From CATOSP01 sp965237775 (GTDB taxonomy: Bacteria; Chloroflexota; Dehalococcoidia; Lucifugimonadales; UBA3495): DNA of 64,000 nucleotides. Numbering within the stretch: the stretch's first letter is position 1; each line of letters starts with the position of its first letter. Below the pieces are notes generated by a model that worked only from the letters and a program-made list of their open reading frames with translations, did not search any database and was not told where the DNA came from. Made by a program: the position numbers and the translations under genes. The stretch covers positions 3,720,001 through 3,784,000 of the forward strand of contig OZ250155.1 of the NCBI GenBank assembly GCA_965237775.1, in the 5' to 3' direction. Of this stretch, positions 38,601-45,946 are shown piece after piece.

Positions 38601-41419
38601 CCGCCAACGACGGCGGTTACCGGATAATATCCTACGACCTGCGCTACATCGAAGCCGCGGCAACCTCCAGGGATGACCAGCACTGGACGCTGGTGGAAGG
38701 GATCTGGGAAAGCAAGTCCGGCGGGCCGCTGCAAGCAATCGTCGAGCAGATGGTCAGCGGCGAAGCATACGACCTCCAGGTGCGGGCGTTTAACGGGTCG
38801 CGCTACAGCGCCTGGTCCAGTCCGGTCCGGGGAACGCCGCGGGCGGTATCCTGCGGAGCCAGCGCCATAGGTGACCCAAACACCAACCGCGGGTTGGTTT
38901 CGGACTGCGAGGTCCTGCTGGCGATGCGGGACACCCTGGCGGGATCAGCTTCCCTCAACTGGGCCCACACTGAACCAATCACCGCCTGGGATGGTGTCAC
39001 GACCGGGGGCGCTACGAAACGGGTCACCGGGTTGAGGCTTTCGGGCAAGAACCTTGACGGTCATATCCCCGCCGCTGTTGGCAGGCTGGGGATGCTGACG
39101 ACCCTGGACCTGTCGGACAACAACCTGACGGGACATTTACCCCCCCAGTTGGCCACCCTGACGGCGCTGACGACACTGAACCTCGGCGACGATCCCGAGA
39201 CCGGCGACCGCAACCAACTCACCGGGCCACTGCCGTCCTGGCTGGGCCAGTCTTCCCAGCTGGTGACGCTGGACCTGTCGGGGAACGCGTTCCGTGGGAC
39301 GGTTCCGTCCGAGCTGGGGGACTTGGACCGGCTCTCCCGCCTTAACCTGTCCGGAAATCGCCTGGAGGGAGAGATACCTAGTTCGTTCGCCGGGCCCCGA
39401 GAGTGGTGGGACCTGGACTTGTCCGGCAACAAGTTGACGGGCAGCATCCCCCAGCTGAGGGTGATTTACTCATTGAACTTATCCGACAACCAATTGACGG
39501 GCAACATCCCCTCCATCGGCAGTTCTTCCGGCCCTGTCGAGTTGGTCGACCTGTCCAACAACGGACTCACCGGTCCCATACCCGGTACTTGGGGGACCCT
39601 GTCAGAGGGGTCAACGGCCACAACCACGTTGGGCGATCTCAGGCGGTTGCGCCTCGCCGGCAACGGGCTGACCGGGGGAATTCCCGCTGGCGTAGGAAAC
39701 ATGACCTCTTTGAGGGAACTGGACCTGGGTGGGAATGATCTTTCGGGGAACATCCCGTCCCTAACAGGGTTGACCGCCCTCCAGGTATTGCTCCTGAACG
39801 ATAATGCCCTGGCCGGGGTCGTTCCGGCCTGGATTCCGAGCCTGACCGGGCTGAAAGAGGTCAATTTGGGCGGGAACCGGTTGACCGGAGAGGTCCCGTC
39901 GTCATTGGGGACCCTCGCGGGGTTGATCAATCTGAACCTCTCGAACAACAGGCTGACCGGACAAGTTCCGGGCAAGCTGGCCGGCAGCCGCCATCTTGAG
40001 ATGCTGCTCCTGGGCGGCAACAACCTGTCGGGGGAGGTGCCAGGGGAGTTGGGAGCCCTCGCCTCGCTGGCTCAACTGGACCTCTCCGAGAACGCGCTGT
40101 CAGGGAACGTACCGGAGGCGTTGGGGAGTGCACGAGCCCTTGAGGAACTGCGGCTGAACGAAAACAGCCTGACCGGACCTATTCCGGCCCAACTGGGCAC
40201 CCTATCCGACCTGGTCGTGCTGGACCTGGGGGGCAACAAGTTATCCGGGGCGATTCCTGCCCAACTGGGCAGTCTGCATTCCCTGGAGGTGCTGGACCTG
40301 CACGATAACGGATTAGCCGGCCCCATCCCAACGCAACTCGGGGACCTGAGGAACCTAGAGGAGATGGTCCTGTCCGAAAACCAGCTGAGCGGCCCCATCC
40401 CCGGACAGCTGGGCCTCCTGACCAATCTGGAAGAACTCTCGCTGGGTGACAATGGTCTAACCGGAACCATTCCCCCGGAATTGGGCGGGCTGACCAACCT
40501 ACAAAGCCTGGATCTGCACCACAACGGGCTCACCGGGAGCATCCCGAAAGAACTCGCCAACTTGACGGAGCTCAGGGTGATGCTGCTGGCCCTGCTCGAC
40601 CTCAGCGGCGAACCACCGGACCTGAGCAACCTTGTGAACCTGGAAAGGTTGTATTTCTGGGGCAGCGGGTTGGAGGGGCCGGTTCCCCCATGGATTGAAG
40701 GGCTGAGTGAGTTGAGTCACCTGTTCCTTAGAGACAACCGGTTTTCCGGTCCCGTTCCAGCGTGGCTGGCCGATCTCCCCAAGTTGAGCGTCCTCTACCT
40801 GGCCAACAACAACCTGACCGGTTGTATGCCCGCAGAACTGGAGACGCTAGCCAACGAAATAAACAACGACCTGGGAGTCTTGGGCCTGCCCTTCTGCCCT
40901 GAAGCTCCACTCATCAGCGCAGTCACCAGGAGCCCCGGGACGTTAACGGTTCATTGGTCCGTTACCAAGGACCCGGATGACCTTGTCGACCACTTCTCGG
41001 TCCGCCACATCCGGAGCGACGCCCCGGAGGCGGCTAAAGCCCACGCCGGCAACTGGACGGTGGACGAGGTCTACGCCCCGGGCCCCGAGTACGCCGGTGA
41101 CCCTAGTTCCACCATCACGGGGCTCTCTGACGGCGTGGAGTATGACATCCAGGTCGGGTGGGTAACGGCGGACAATCTCCGGGGGCCATGGTCGCCCATC
41201 CGGGTGGGAACGCCGGGGCCCTCTCTCTCGGACGGGAGTCCTGCTGCGGACCTCCTGATTATGTGGTACGACGCCAACGCCAACGGGATAATCGAGAGAA
41301 GTGAGATCATAGCCGCCATCAACGACTACCTCGGTGGCGTTGCGGGCATAACAAGGGCCGGCCTAATATGGCTGATCGGACTCTACCTGGACGGTCTGAA
41401 TACCGGTGAATTCCGCTAA
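32663..41419 (+). CDS. Giant secreted subtilase-LRR fusion protein (2,918 aa)
   Basis: Extracellular multidomain protease. TTG start with GAGGAT upstream; signal peptide to about residue 40 (LIILAVALLLGCQLVLMNNGVGAQ). Seven PPC-type repeats ('DxDxFxF...YTTGxTDTxGxLxD', about 60-850) lead to an S8 domain (about 875-1215) with Asp922 (VVVDDGMDH), His957 (HHGTIVSG) and Ser1129 (HGTSGSAP). Then come a P-domain (about 1230-1345, FTEFVEVNAHFRHPSFRDMEIELVSP), Fn3, LRR block 1 (about 1510-1840), a cadherin-like beta module (about 1850-1955), Fn3, LRR block 2 (about 2065-2730), Fn3 and an EF-hand-like end (YDANANGIIERSEIIAAINDYL). The LRRs follow LSGNxLTGxIPxELGxLxxL. It is the fused counterpart of the two-gene protease/LRR pair at 1.2-7.6 kb. 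No frameshift in 8.8 kb. Confidence 0.88.
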   Translation: MPFISSLVPSKPSAVRLIILAVALLLGCQLVLMNNGVGAQTSPACDDHCNALDGTATELITGAPTPGNLGTAEDVDVFTFEVAAASQDIWLYTTGHTDTIGLLFKSGGDIADPTTSIAASNDGIIVAGSNFHIGVNLEPGRYYLAVAGAKNDEGLADTGTYSIHWLNLSALPALPLGTREAGNIQTEGEIEVFKFSFTGDAQDVWLYSTGSTDTIGILYDSSDITTSAPAWIAASDDSALANGNNFYIGAYLEPGTYYLAVIGAEDEIGNAPTGPYRLESRSQSDVVAEIPQGPVDPRPPSISPNSTADGIIAPGGDADVFKVLVFAEADMVVYSTGEVDTIGTLFDADGDEIDGNDDTEYPEGDLNFFFPRTFEPGVYYIEVTGHVGRAGESVGPYRLHIDLVTDQSNSRGGAEPVALGSSAMGFISGEGDEDYFLFTAPGADHFRVYTVGPTDTVGKLEDSRGSILGANDDGQLSLGHDAFLIERYLPAGTYFVSVTGWEGETGPYRLVVETATDPGDSTGGAQDLELGVPVISRIGAGDVDFFKLTLDEKTEVAFFAAGDTDTRATLLQGDGDTVVGHDDDSGEGLNFLIHTTLAGVTYYLRVEGYDNDVTGSYVLLVKPLVPLRTIGSLPGKHEVGSIGTGHDQDLYQFTLTRALPIWIYTTGLVDSVGTLYNGNFEEIASNDDLGLAGLARQFSIREDLAAGTYYVRVSSYGTGTGGYALHVHDVAEPGNGIGDAAPLELGVPLPGTIHPNGDADYFRFSFDGNTHNFGPETYFLLDVISAGGVGVEGEVLDSRGRAIDVNMYTYDRGFLLAENFPSGTYYLKVAAPRAPVPYTVIVLPHSRYAGLAADCSVATAGLTDPSTNAPRFGDDYYSCQWHLKNREPLQVGEDANVEGAWQKATIDGRPVNGAGVNVVVVDDGMDHRHEDLAPNVDRSRNYDYSGGNDIFNPSEHHGTIVSGILAASDNNMGVRGVAPRATLYGRNFLAAQTDFALSDSMARGRETTAVSNNSWGPVDGPGLGSADTYWEEAVKAGTREGYGGKGTFYVFAAGNGGNDGDDANLDEFANFYAVTSACSVNGRGERSNISEFGSSLWICAPGGDTRDGYRGLVSVDNSDRYRNRFHGTSGSAPIISGVAALLRQVNPELTWRDIKLILAESARKNDPDNPGWEYGAPTYGSSSVMDAYSFNHAYGFGVVDASAAVDLAFDWETLPPLQETTTESFDNLSLNIPLNGSMSYPLTVNTGMTFTEFVEVNAHFRHPSFRDMEIELVSPWGETSKLLSHYESEEAITLSGEIRLGSAKHLGEAPGGEWTLRITDRLDNGKSGTLESWAITVYGHSPTPGVPINLAVTPGAEALTATWDEPRVTRGAITSYDLRYTRTGGRESILVENLRFGSGDRLSHTITGLAGGTAYEVGVRANTSAGKGPWSGPVGATTLSATNTCADGEVLQGLAVRPDYLELVNDCDVLLAIGNTLSGPGLLNWSTGLDFDDWEGVTAGLPSGGTSIRVTGLELGGKSLGGRFPARLGDLTGLQTLDLSGNGLTGMIPAELGNLKALTELDLSDNQLESTIPEVLGGLTVLETLDLSRNNLSGVVPHALGALAPGNTPGANPYQLTTLRLNGNQLSGTVPATLGSLSTLRELDLSDNNLAGTIPIQLGELGSLQQLLLSGNELSGEIPAAVLTLASLQRVDLSDNLLTAGTGQLPVPSSENPTLEFLDLSRNQLSGAIPVDLSNWRRLAELRLGNNHFSGELPASLNWGTFSRLELLDFSGNQFTGPIPSGIRAPSSLRALHLNGNEFAENISGWGDSLSGLEELFVAQNAKTLTGCIPGSLRNVPRNDLPDLELPYCDLFLTGLSLEGAVLKDPPAFNASILSYVAVAGPPAVTIIPIRDPSADVGFQYRDVQDNVLGDTDAAGPGHQVHLGLGATTVNVVVVSPDNKAERVYQVRFERAGIPDAPVVDPGAGATEGDRSLGVTWKAPANDGGYRIISYDLRYIEAAATSRDDQHWTLVEGIWESKSGGPLQAIVEQMVSGEAYDLQVRAFNGSRYSAWSSPVRGTPRAVSCGASAIGDPNTNRGLVSDCEVLLAMRDTLAGSASLNWAHTEPITAWDGVTTGGATKRVTGLRLSGKNLDGHIPAAVGRLGMLTTLDLSDNNLTGHLPPQLATLTALTTLNLGDDPETGDRNQLTGPLPSWLGQSSQLVTLDLSGNAFRGTVPSELGDLDRLSRLNLSGNRLEGEIPSSFAGPREWWDLDLSGNKLTGSIPQLRVIYSLNLSDNQLTGNIPSIGSSSGPVELVDLSNNGLTGPIPGTWGTLSEGSTATTTLGDLRRLRLAGNGLTGGIPAGVGNMTSLRELDLGGNDLSGNIPSLTGLTALQVLLLNDNALAGVVPAWIPSLTGLKEVNLGGNRLTGEVPSSLGTLAGLINLNLSNNRLTGQVPGKLAGSRHLEMLLLGGNNLSGEVPGELGALASLAQLDLSENALSGNVPEALGSARALEELRLNENSLTGPIPAQLGTLSDLVVLDLGGNKLSGAIPAQLGSLHSLEVLDLHDNGLAGPIPTQLGDLRNLEEMVLSENQLSGPIPGQLGLLTNLEELSLGDNGLTGTIPPELGGLTNLQSLDLHHNGLTGSIPKELANLTELRVMLLALLDLSGEPPDLSNLVNLERLYFWGSGLEGPVPPWIEGLSELSHLFLRDNRFSGPVPAWLADLPKLSVLYLANNNLTGCMPAELETLANEINNDLGVLGLPFCPEAPLISAVTRSPGTLTVHWSVTKDPDDLVDHFSVRHIRSDAPEAAKAHAGNWTVDEVYAPGPEYAGDPSSTITGLSDGVEYDIQVGWVTADNLRGPWSPIRVGTPGPSLSDGSPAADLLIMWYDANANGIIERSEIIAAINDYLGGVAGITRAGLIWLIGLYLDGLNTGEFR

Positions 41420-41627
41420 AGCATCAATCCTGGCCCTGACCATCGAGTTGCTTTTCGCGACTGCGAACGCAGACATCGTCAACTCCCAGGCGCCCAACGG
41501 GAAGTACGACACCGACGGAGACGGCCTCATCGATGTCAACAACCTGGAGCAATTGAGCGCCATCCGCTACGATCTCGACGGCGACGGCACAGCGGACAGC
41601 GATGACTCGGCCGAAGCCTTGCGATAA
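41406..41627 (+). pseudogene. Small secreted calcium-binding-like protein, truncated by IS607 copy E
   Basis: ATG 41406 overlaps the end of the giant gene by 14 bp, suggesting coupling. A short hydrophobic N-terminus (AKASILALTIELLFATANA) precedes NGKYDTDGDGLIDVNNLEQLSAIRYDLDGDGTADSDDS, repeated Asp-rich loops of the EF-hand/thrombospondin-3 kind common before surface-protein repeats. The final residues EALR and the stop come from the left end of IS607 copy E (the same GCCTTGCGATAAG is at the left end of copy F), so most of the gene is missing. Confidence 0.55.
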
Positions 41628-41656
41628 GTTGATAATACAAGTAATATCAAATAATA

Positions 41657-42232
41657 ATGGTTAACAACAATTACATGCGTTTGTCCCAGTGGGCCACCCT
41701 GCATGGTATGCACCGCATGACTGCGTGGCGCCACTACAACGCCGGAACCCTCCCGGCCGAATTACAACCCAAGAAGACCGGCAACATCATCTACGTCCTC
41801 GCCCATCCCGGGACTCCACCCGGCCGCATCGCCGGATACGCCCGGGTGAGCGGCGCCGAGCAGAAACCTCACCTGGAGAATCAAGCCAACCGGCTGTGGG
41901 CCTATGCCGGCCAGAACCGCATACCGCTGGACCAGGTGGTATCCGAGGTCGCCAGCGGGCTCAACGACCGCAGGCCCAAGCTGCGCAAGCTGCTGGGAGA
42001 CCCCACAGTCATAATCGAGCGCCGGGAACGCTTGGCCCGGTTCGGAGCAGGCATGGTGGAGACAATGCTTCAAGCACGCGGGGGCACGCTCATAGTGATC
42101 GAAAACAAAGATGTCCCCGACGACCTGGTGCGGGACATGACCGAGGTCCTGACCTGCTTCTGTGCCCGTCTGTACGGCAAACCCTCCGCCGCCAACCGGG
42201 CCCGGAGGGCCATGGAGTCCGTCAGTGGCTGA
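41657..42232 (+). CDS. tnpA: IS607-family serine recombinase TnpA (copy E)
   Basis: 191 aa: MVNNNYMRLSQWATLHGMHRMTAWRHYNAG is the N-terminal DNA-binding helix; the serine nucleophile is in GYARVSGAEQKPHLENQ; then VSEVASGLNDRRPKLRKLL, IERRERLARFGAGMVETML and VLTCFCARLYGKPSAANRARRAM. Relative to copy F it lacks three residues after GDPTV and differs over a 60-bp patch (about 42063-42121). Otherwise nearly identical. Confidence 0.9.
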   Translation: MVNNNYMRLSQWATLHGMHRMTAWRHYNAGTLPAELQPKKTGNIIYVLAHPGTPPGRIAGYARVSGAEQKPHLENQANRLWAYAGQNRIPLDQVVSEVASGLNDRRPKLRKLLGDPTVIIERRERLARFGAGMVETMLQARGGTLIVIENKDVPDDLVRDMTEVLTCFCARLYGKPSAANRARRAMESVSG

Positions 42233-43568
42233 GCTGAAGGGCAAGAAGCGCAAGCAACCCAGTTCATGCCCTGAAGGTTGGGCGCCCGGCGCCGTCTTGG
42301 TCCAACTGGAACTCACCCGCCGGCAGGAACACTATGCCCGGCGTTGCGCCGGCATCTCCCGCTTCGTCTACAACCGGCTCGTGGCCAACGACCAGGCCGG
42401 AAGAGACACCGGCCTGTGGCTCACGCCACACGAACTGGAGAAGGAGTTCAACGCCGCCAAGCAGGCCAACCCGGCCCTGGCCTTCATCACCGAGGTCAGC
42501 AAGTTCGTGGCCCAGGGCGCGTGCCGCAACTACCGCAACGCCCGTTCCCGCTGGCTGAACAAAGAGTTGCAAGCCCGCAGACCCGTCTTCCACAAGAAGA
42601 ACCGCACCGGCGCCGGATCATTCCTGGCCGCGTCGGGAGTGAACCGTATCCGCTACGATGGCCGCCGGCGCATCCGGTTGCCCTACCTGGGCAGCGTCAG
42701 GATGACCCGCGAATTGCCGGACGGCATCCCCTACGAGGTGAGCGTTAAGAGACAAAACGGACGCTGGCACGCCAGCGTCGCCTACTGGAAAACGCCTGCG
42801 TTGCCGCCCCAACGAGAAACCCAATCGGTGGGCGGCGTGGACGTGGGCATCAGTCCCCTGGCAGTGGACAGCGGCGGGGCGCATCCCAACCCCAAAGCCC
42901 ACTATCAGCCGGTCCAGACCGCCAACGGCCAGTGGCGCTACCCCAACCCAAGGGGCTACGCCAAGGCCCTCAAGGCGCTGACCCGCCGGCAGCGGGCCCA
43001 AGCCCGCCGGACGCCGGGCAGCCGGGGCTGGTGGGAGGCGCAACGCCGCATTGACCGTGCCCACCGCCGGGCCAATGGGCTGCGCGACAACGCCCACCAC
43101 CACGTGAGCCGGGCGTTGGTCCGGAAGCGCCACACCCTGGGCATCGAGACACTGAACGTCTCCGGCATGATCCGGGCTGGCCTGCAGTCCAAGGCCCTGG
43201 CCGACGCCGGAATGTCCGGCCCGCTCCACCAGGTCCGCTACAAGGCCCAGTGGTACGGTACACAGACCGTGGAAGCCGGCCAGTGGTTTCCCAGCAGCAA
43301 GACCTGCTCCGTCTGCGGAGCGGTGAACGGAGATCTTCAGCGAGAACCGGATTGGGACTGCCCTGAATGCGGCTCCCATCACGATAGGAACGAAAACGCA
43401 GCTCGCAATCTGCTAAAACTTGCGCTACTCGCGGTAGGCGAGGATGTAATGCTCCCGGACGGGAAGGCGCTGGCCGGCGGCGATTCCGTCATCGGTGAAA
43501 CCGGCCCGGAGGAAGGGAGAACCAAGCAGGCGATGACGGTTGCACCGCAACTCACGCTGGCGGCGTAA
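42225..43568 (+). CDS. tnpB: TnpB RNA-guided nuclease (copy E)
   Basis: 447 aa from GTG 42225, overlapping the tnpA stop by 8 nt. All canonical TnpB features are present: N-terminal LELTRRQEHYARRCAGISRFVYNRLVAN, RuvC Asp in VGGVDVGISPLAVDSGG, Glu in LGIETLNVSGMI, a zinc ribbon (SSKTCSVCGAVNGD ... WDCPECGSHHDRNENAARN) and the third Asp in HDRNENAARN. The protein should be an active RNA-guided endonuclease; its guide RNA would come from the 3' end up to TTTGGATAACCCT at 43582-43594. Confidence 0.9.
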   Translation: MAELKGKKRKQPSSCPEGWAPGAVLVQLELTRRQEHYARRCAGISRFVYNRLVANDQAGRDTGLWLTPHELEKEFNAAKQANPALAFITEVSKFVAQGACRNYRNARSRWLNKELQARRPVFHKKNRTGAGSFLAASGVNRIRYDGRRRIRLPYLGSVRMTRELPDGIPYEVSVKRQNGRWHASVAYWKTPALPPQRETQSVGGVDVGISPLAVDSGGAHPNPKAHYQPVQTANGQWRYPNPRGYAKALKALTRRQRAQARRTPGSRGWWEAQRRIDRAHRRANGLRDNAHHHVSRALVRKRHTLGIETLNVSGMIRAGLQSKALADAGMSGPLHQVRYKAQWYGTQTVEAGQWFPSSKTCSVCGAVNGDLQREPDWDCPECGSHHDRNENAARNLLKLALLAVGEDVMLPDGKALAGGDSVIGETGPEEGRTKQAMTVAPQLTLAA

Positions 43569-43604
43569 CCATCGTTACTCATTTGGATAACCCTTGTCAG
43601 TCCA

Positions 43605-44081
43605 TCCTACGGTGTTTACCGCCCACTCAACATTGAACGACTAAGCTATGATTACATTGATTCCCTGCTCAGAACAGAAGCATACAGAACTAACTACCTT
43701 ATTCGATCCACTGGCATCACTAGTTCACGACTTAGGTTGTACCCGGAGTCCTTCCTAGACATTCCCCTACTATGTCCGCCCGGTGCTGAGCAAGCCGCCA
43801 TCGTCGAGTGCCTTGAACGAGCGATATCTACCAACAACACCGCAATTGCCCGCGCCCGCCGTCAGATTGATCTGGTGCAGGAATACCGCACCCGGCTCAT
43901 CGCCGATGTGGTAACGGGCAAGCTGGACGTGCGGGAGGCGGCGGCTCAACTCCCAGAAGATGGCGACGACGCAGAACTAATAGCGGAGAGCGTTCTACAG
44001 ACACACGGTATGGACGATGACCTTTATGATGCCGACAATCTTGGGGAAGAGTCGGCAATCGAAAGCGAGGTGACGGTATGA
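43605..44081 (+). pseudogene. hsdS: Type I restriction specificity subunit HsdS, C-terminal fragment
   Basis: The open frame begins at the right border of IS607 copy E and reads SYGVYRPLNIERLSYDYIDSLL, RSTGITSSRLRLYPESFLDIPLLCPP, EQAAIVECLERAISTNNTAIARARRQIDLVQEYRTRLIADVVTGKLDVREAA: the end of the second target-recognition domain and the conserved C-terminal helix of HsdS. The first recognition domain is lost, so the methyltransferase/restriction complex could not recognise DNA normally. It is followed by a toxin-antitoxin pair, then hsdR. Confidence 0.85.
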
Positions 44082-44326
44082 CGGATTGGAGCAAGTGCCC
44101 GGCGGTGGAAAAAATCCCCGGCAAGGTTAGCGGGGCGTGGTTGTTCACTGACACCAGGCTGCCCGTTTACGCCCTGTTCGAGAACCTGGAGAGCGGCGCT
44201 ACCGTTGAAGAATTCATGGAATGGTTCCAGCCCGTGGATGAATGGAAGGTTCGAGCCGTCCTTCAACATGTGGCCGATTCTCTGAAGGTGCCTGTGCCGG
44301 TGAGCAGTCTTGAAGATACTCTTTGA
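44078..44326 (+). CDS. DUF433-family antitoxin-like protein
   Basis: 82 aa, ATG 44078 overlapping the hsdS stop (ATGA). The sequence SGAWLFTDTRLPVYALFENLESGATVEEFMEWFQPVDEWKVRAVLQHVADSL follows the DUF433 pattern (a small helix-turn-helix fold with a 'TRxPVxxLxxxLxxGxxxxEF' core), the partner of DUF5615 proteins in VapBC45-like toxin-antitoxin pairs. It overlaps the next gene by 17 bp, so the two are translated together. Confidence 0.75.
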   Translation: MTDWSKCPAVEKIPGKVSGAWLFTDTRLPVYALFENLESGATVEEFMEWFQPVDEWKVRAVLQHVADSLKVPVPVSSLEDTL

Positions 44327-44645
44327 TCATGGAACGCCCTCACCTCTCAGGAGAGATCTCCACGGGCATTTGGTCGATACGGCAGCAGAGAAGAGGTGGG
44401 ACGGCCTCGCCAACGGAGAGCTGATCGATAGTGCTGAACAGGAGGGCTACGAAGTCCTGATCACCACTGACCAGAGCATGAGGCATCAACGGAATCTCGC
44501 GGGCAGAAGGCTAGCCATCATCGTACTGCTCTCCACTGCTTGGCCTTACGCCCGGCCGAGGATCGAAGACATTCGTGCCGCCGTCGCTGAGGTGCAGCCT
44601 GGAGAGTTGAGGGAAGTTCCCATTCCAATTCGAGGCGAGAGATAG
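44310..44645 (+). CDS. DUF5615 PIN-like toxin
   Basis: 111 aa beginning MKILFDHGTPSPLRRDLHGH, with the N-terminal Asp of the PIN-like fold, then AEKRWDGLANGELIDSAEQEGYEVLITTDQSMRHQRNL with the 'TTDxxxxxQ' catalytic motif, and IIVLLSTAWPYARP. Proteins of this family are predicted RNases paired with DUF433 antitoxins. Such pairs are often lodged inside type I restriction operons, as here between hsdS and hsdR. Confidence 0.8.
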   Translation: MKILFDHGTPSPLRRDLHGHLVDTAAEKRWDGLANGELIDSAEQEGYEVLITTDQSMRHQRNLAGRRLAIIVLLSTAWPYARPRIEDIRAAVAEVQPGELREVPIPIRGER

Positions 44646-44646
44646 C

Positions 44647-45330
44647 GTGACCACCGATACCAGCGAGAAGGGGCTTGAGAGCCTCATCTGCACGGTCCTG
44701 ACGGGGGACGCCTGCGACCCCCGCCGCAGGGCGGCGCAATTGCCGAGCGGCCGTCCAGCTACGGCGCCGGCTGGATTTGCGGCGACCCGCAGGACTATGA
44801 CCGTGAGTACTGCGTAGACCTGGCCCAACTTTCCGCCTTCCTTCGCAATACCCAGCCCGACGCCGCGGAATCGCTCGGCCTGGACGAGGACGGTCCTACA
44901 CGGCGAAGATTCTTGGCCCGCCTGCAGGGGGAGATGACCAAGCGTGGCACCATCGACGTGCTGCGCAAGGGCATCAAGCACGGGCCACACCAGGTCGACC
45001 TCATGTACGGCACACCGTCGCCGGGGAACGATAAGGCCAGAGTCCTGTACGGGCGGAACCGCTTCAGCGCCACCAGGCAGCTCCGCGATAGCAACGACAA
45101 TGCGCAGCTTGCCCTGGACCTGTGCCTGTTCATCAACGGCCTGCCCGTCGCCACCTTCGAGCTAAAGAACAGCTTGACGAAGCAGACAGTAGACGACGCC
45201 GTGGAGCAGTACAAGCGGGACCGCAACTCCAGCGAGAGGCTCTTCGAACTTGGCCGATGTCTGGTCCATTTCGCCGTGGACGACCACGAGGTACAGTTCT
45301 GCACTCATCTTCGGGGCAAGGCCTTGCGAT
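44647..45330 (+). pseudogene. hsdR: Type I restriction subunit HsdR, N-terminal fragment (frameshifted)
   Basis: GTG 44647 gives VTTDTSEKGLESLICTVLTGDACDP; an indel in the C/G-rich stretch near 44725-44750 shifts the frame, after which SYGAGWICGDPQDYDREYCVDLAQLSAFL, LQGEMTKRGTIDVLRKGIKHG and LALDLCLFINGLPVATFELKNSLTKQTVDDAVEQYKRDR follow. The last segment holds the HsdR nuclease-domain 'ExK' (FELKN). Cut after CTHLRGKALR by the left end of IS607 copy F; the helicase domains are gone. Confidence 0.85.
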
Positions 45331-45361
45331 AAGTTGATAATACAAGGAATATCAAATCATA

Positions 45362-45946
45362 ATGGTTAACAACAATTACATGCGTTTGTCCCAGTGGGCC
45401 GCCCTGCATGGTATGCACCGCATGACTGCGTGGCGCCACTACAACGCCGGAACCCTCCCGGCCGAATTACAACCCAAGAAGATCGGCAACATCATCTACG
45501 TCCTCGCCCATCCCGGGACTCCACCCGGCCGCATCGCCGGATACGCCCGGGTGAGCGGCGCCGAGCAGAAACCTCACCTGGAGAATCAAGCCAACCGGCT
45601 GTGGGCCTATGCCGGCCAGAACCGCATACCGCTGGACCAGGTGGTATCCGAGGTCGCCAGCGGGCTCAACGACCGCAGGCCCAAGCTGGGCAAGCTGCTG
45701 GGAGACCCCACAGTCCACACAGTCATAATCGAGCGCCGGGAACGCTTGGCCCGGTTCGGAGCAGGCATGGTGGAGACTATGCTCCAGGCCAGGGGCGGCT
45801 CGCTGGTTGTCATCGACGACGCCGAGGTCCCAGACGACCTGGTGCGGGACATGACCGAGATCCTGACCTGCTTCTGTGCCCGTCTGTACGGCAAACCCTC
45901 CGCCGCCAACCGGGCCCGGAGGGCCATGGAGTCCGTCAGTGGCTGA
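45362..45946 (+). CDS. tnpA: IS607-family serine recombinase TnpA (copy F)
   Basis: 194 aa, complete. As copy E, with the nucleophile in GYARVSGAEQK. It carries three extra residues (GDPTVHTVIIERRE, a 9-bp duplication of CACAGTCCA type) and a divergent patch ARGGSLVVIDDAEVPDDL where copy E has ARGGTLIVIENKDVPDDL. Confidence 0.9.
   Translation: MVNNNYMRLSQWAALHGMHRMTAWRHYNAGTLPAELQPKKIGNIIYVLAHPGTPPGRIAGYARVSGAEQKPHLENQANRLWAYAGQNRIPLDQVVSEVASGLNDRRPKLGKLLGDPTVHTVIIERRERLARFGAGMVETMLQARGGSLVVIDDAEVPDDLVRDMTEILTCFCARLYGKPSAANRARRAMESVSG

Larger units (their letters stand above)
41619..43594 (+). mobile_element. IS607-family element, copy E
   Basis: Left end GCCTTGCGATAAGTTGATAA and right end TTTGGATAACCCT are shared with copy F at 45327-47308, which fixes both borders within a few bases. 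Carries complete tnpA and tnpB overlapping by 8 nt (GTGGCTGA). It truncates the gene at 41406 on one side and hsdS on the other. Confidence 0.8.
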
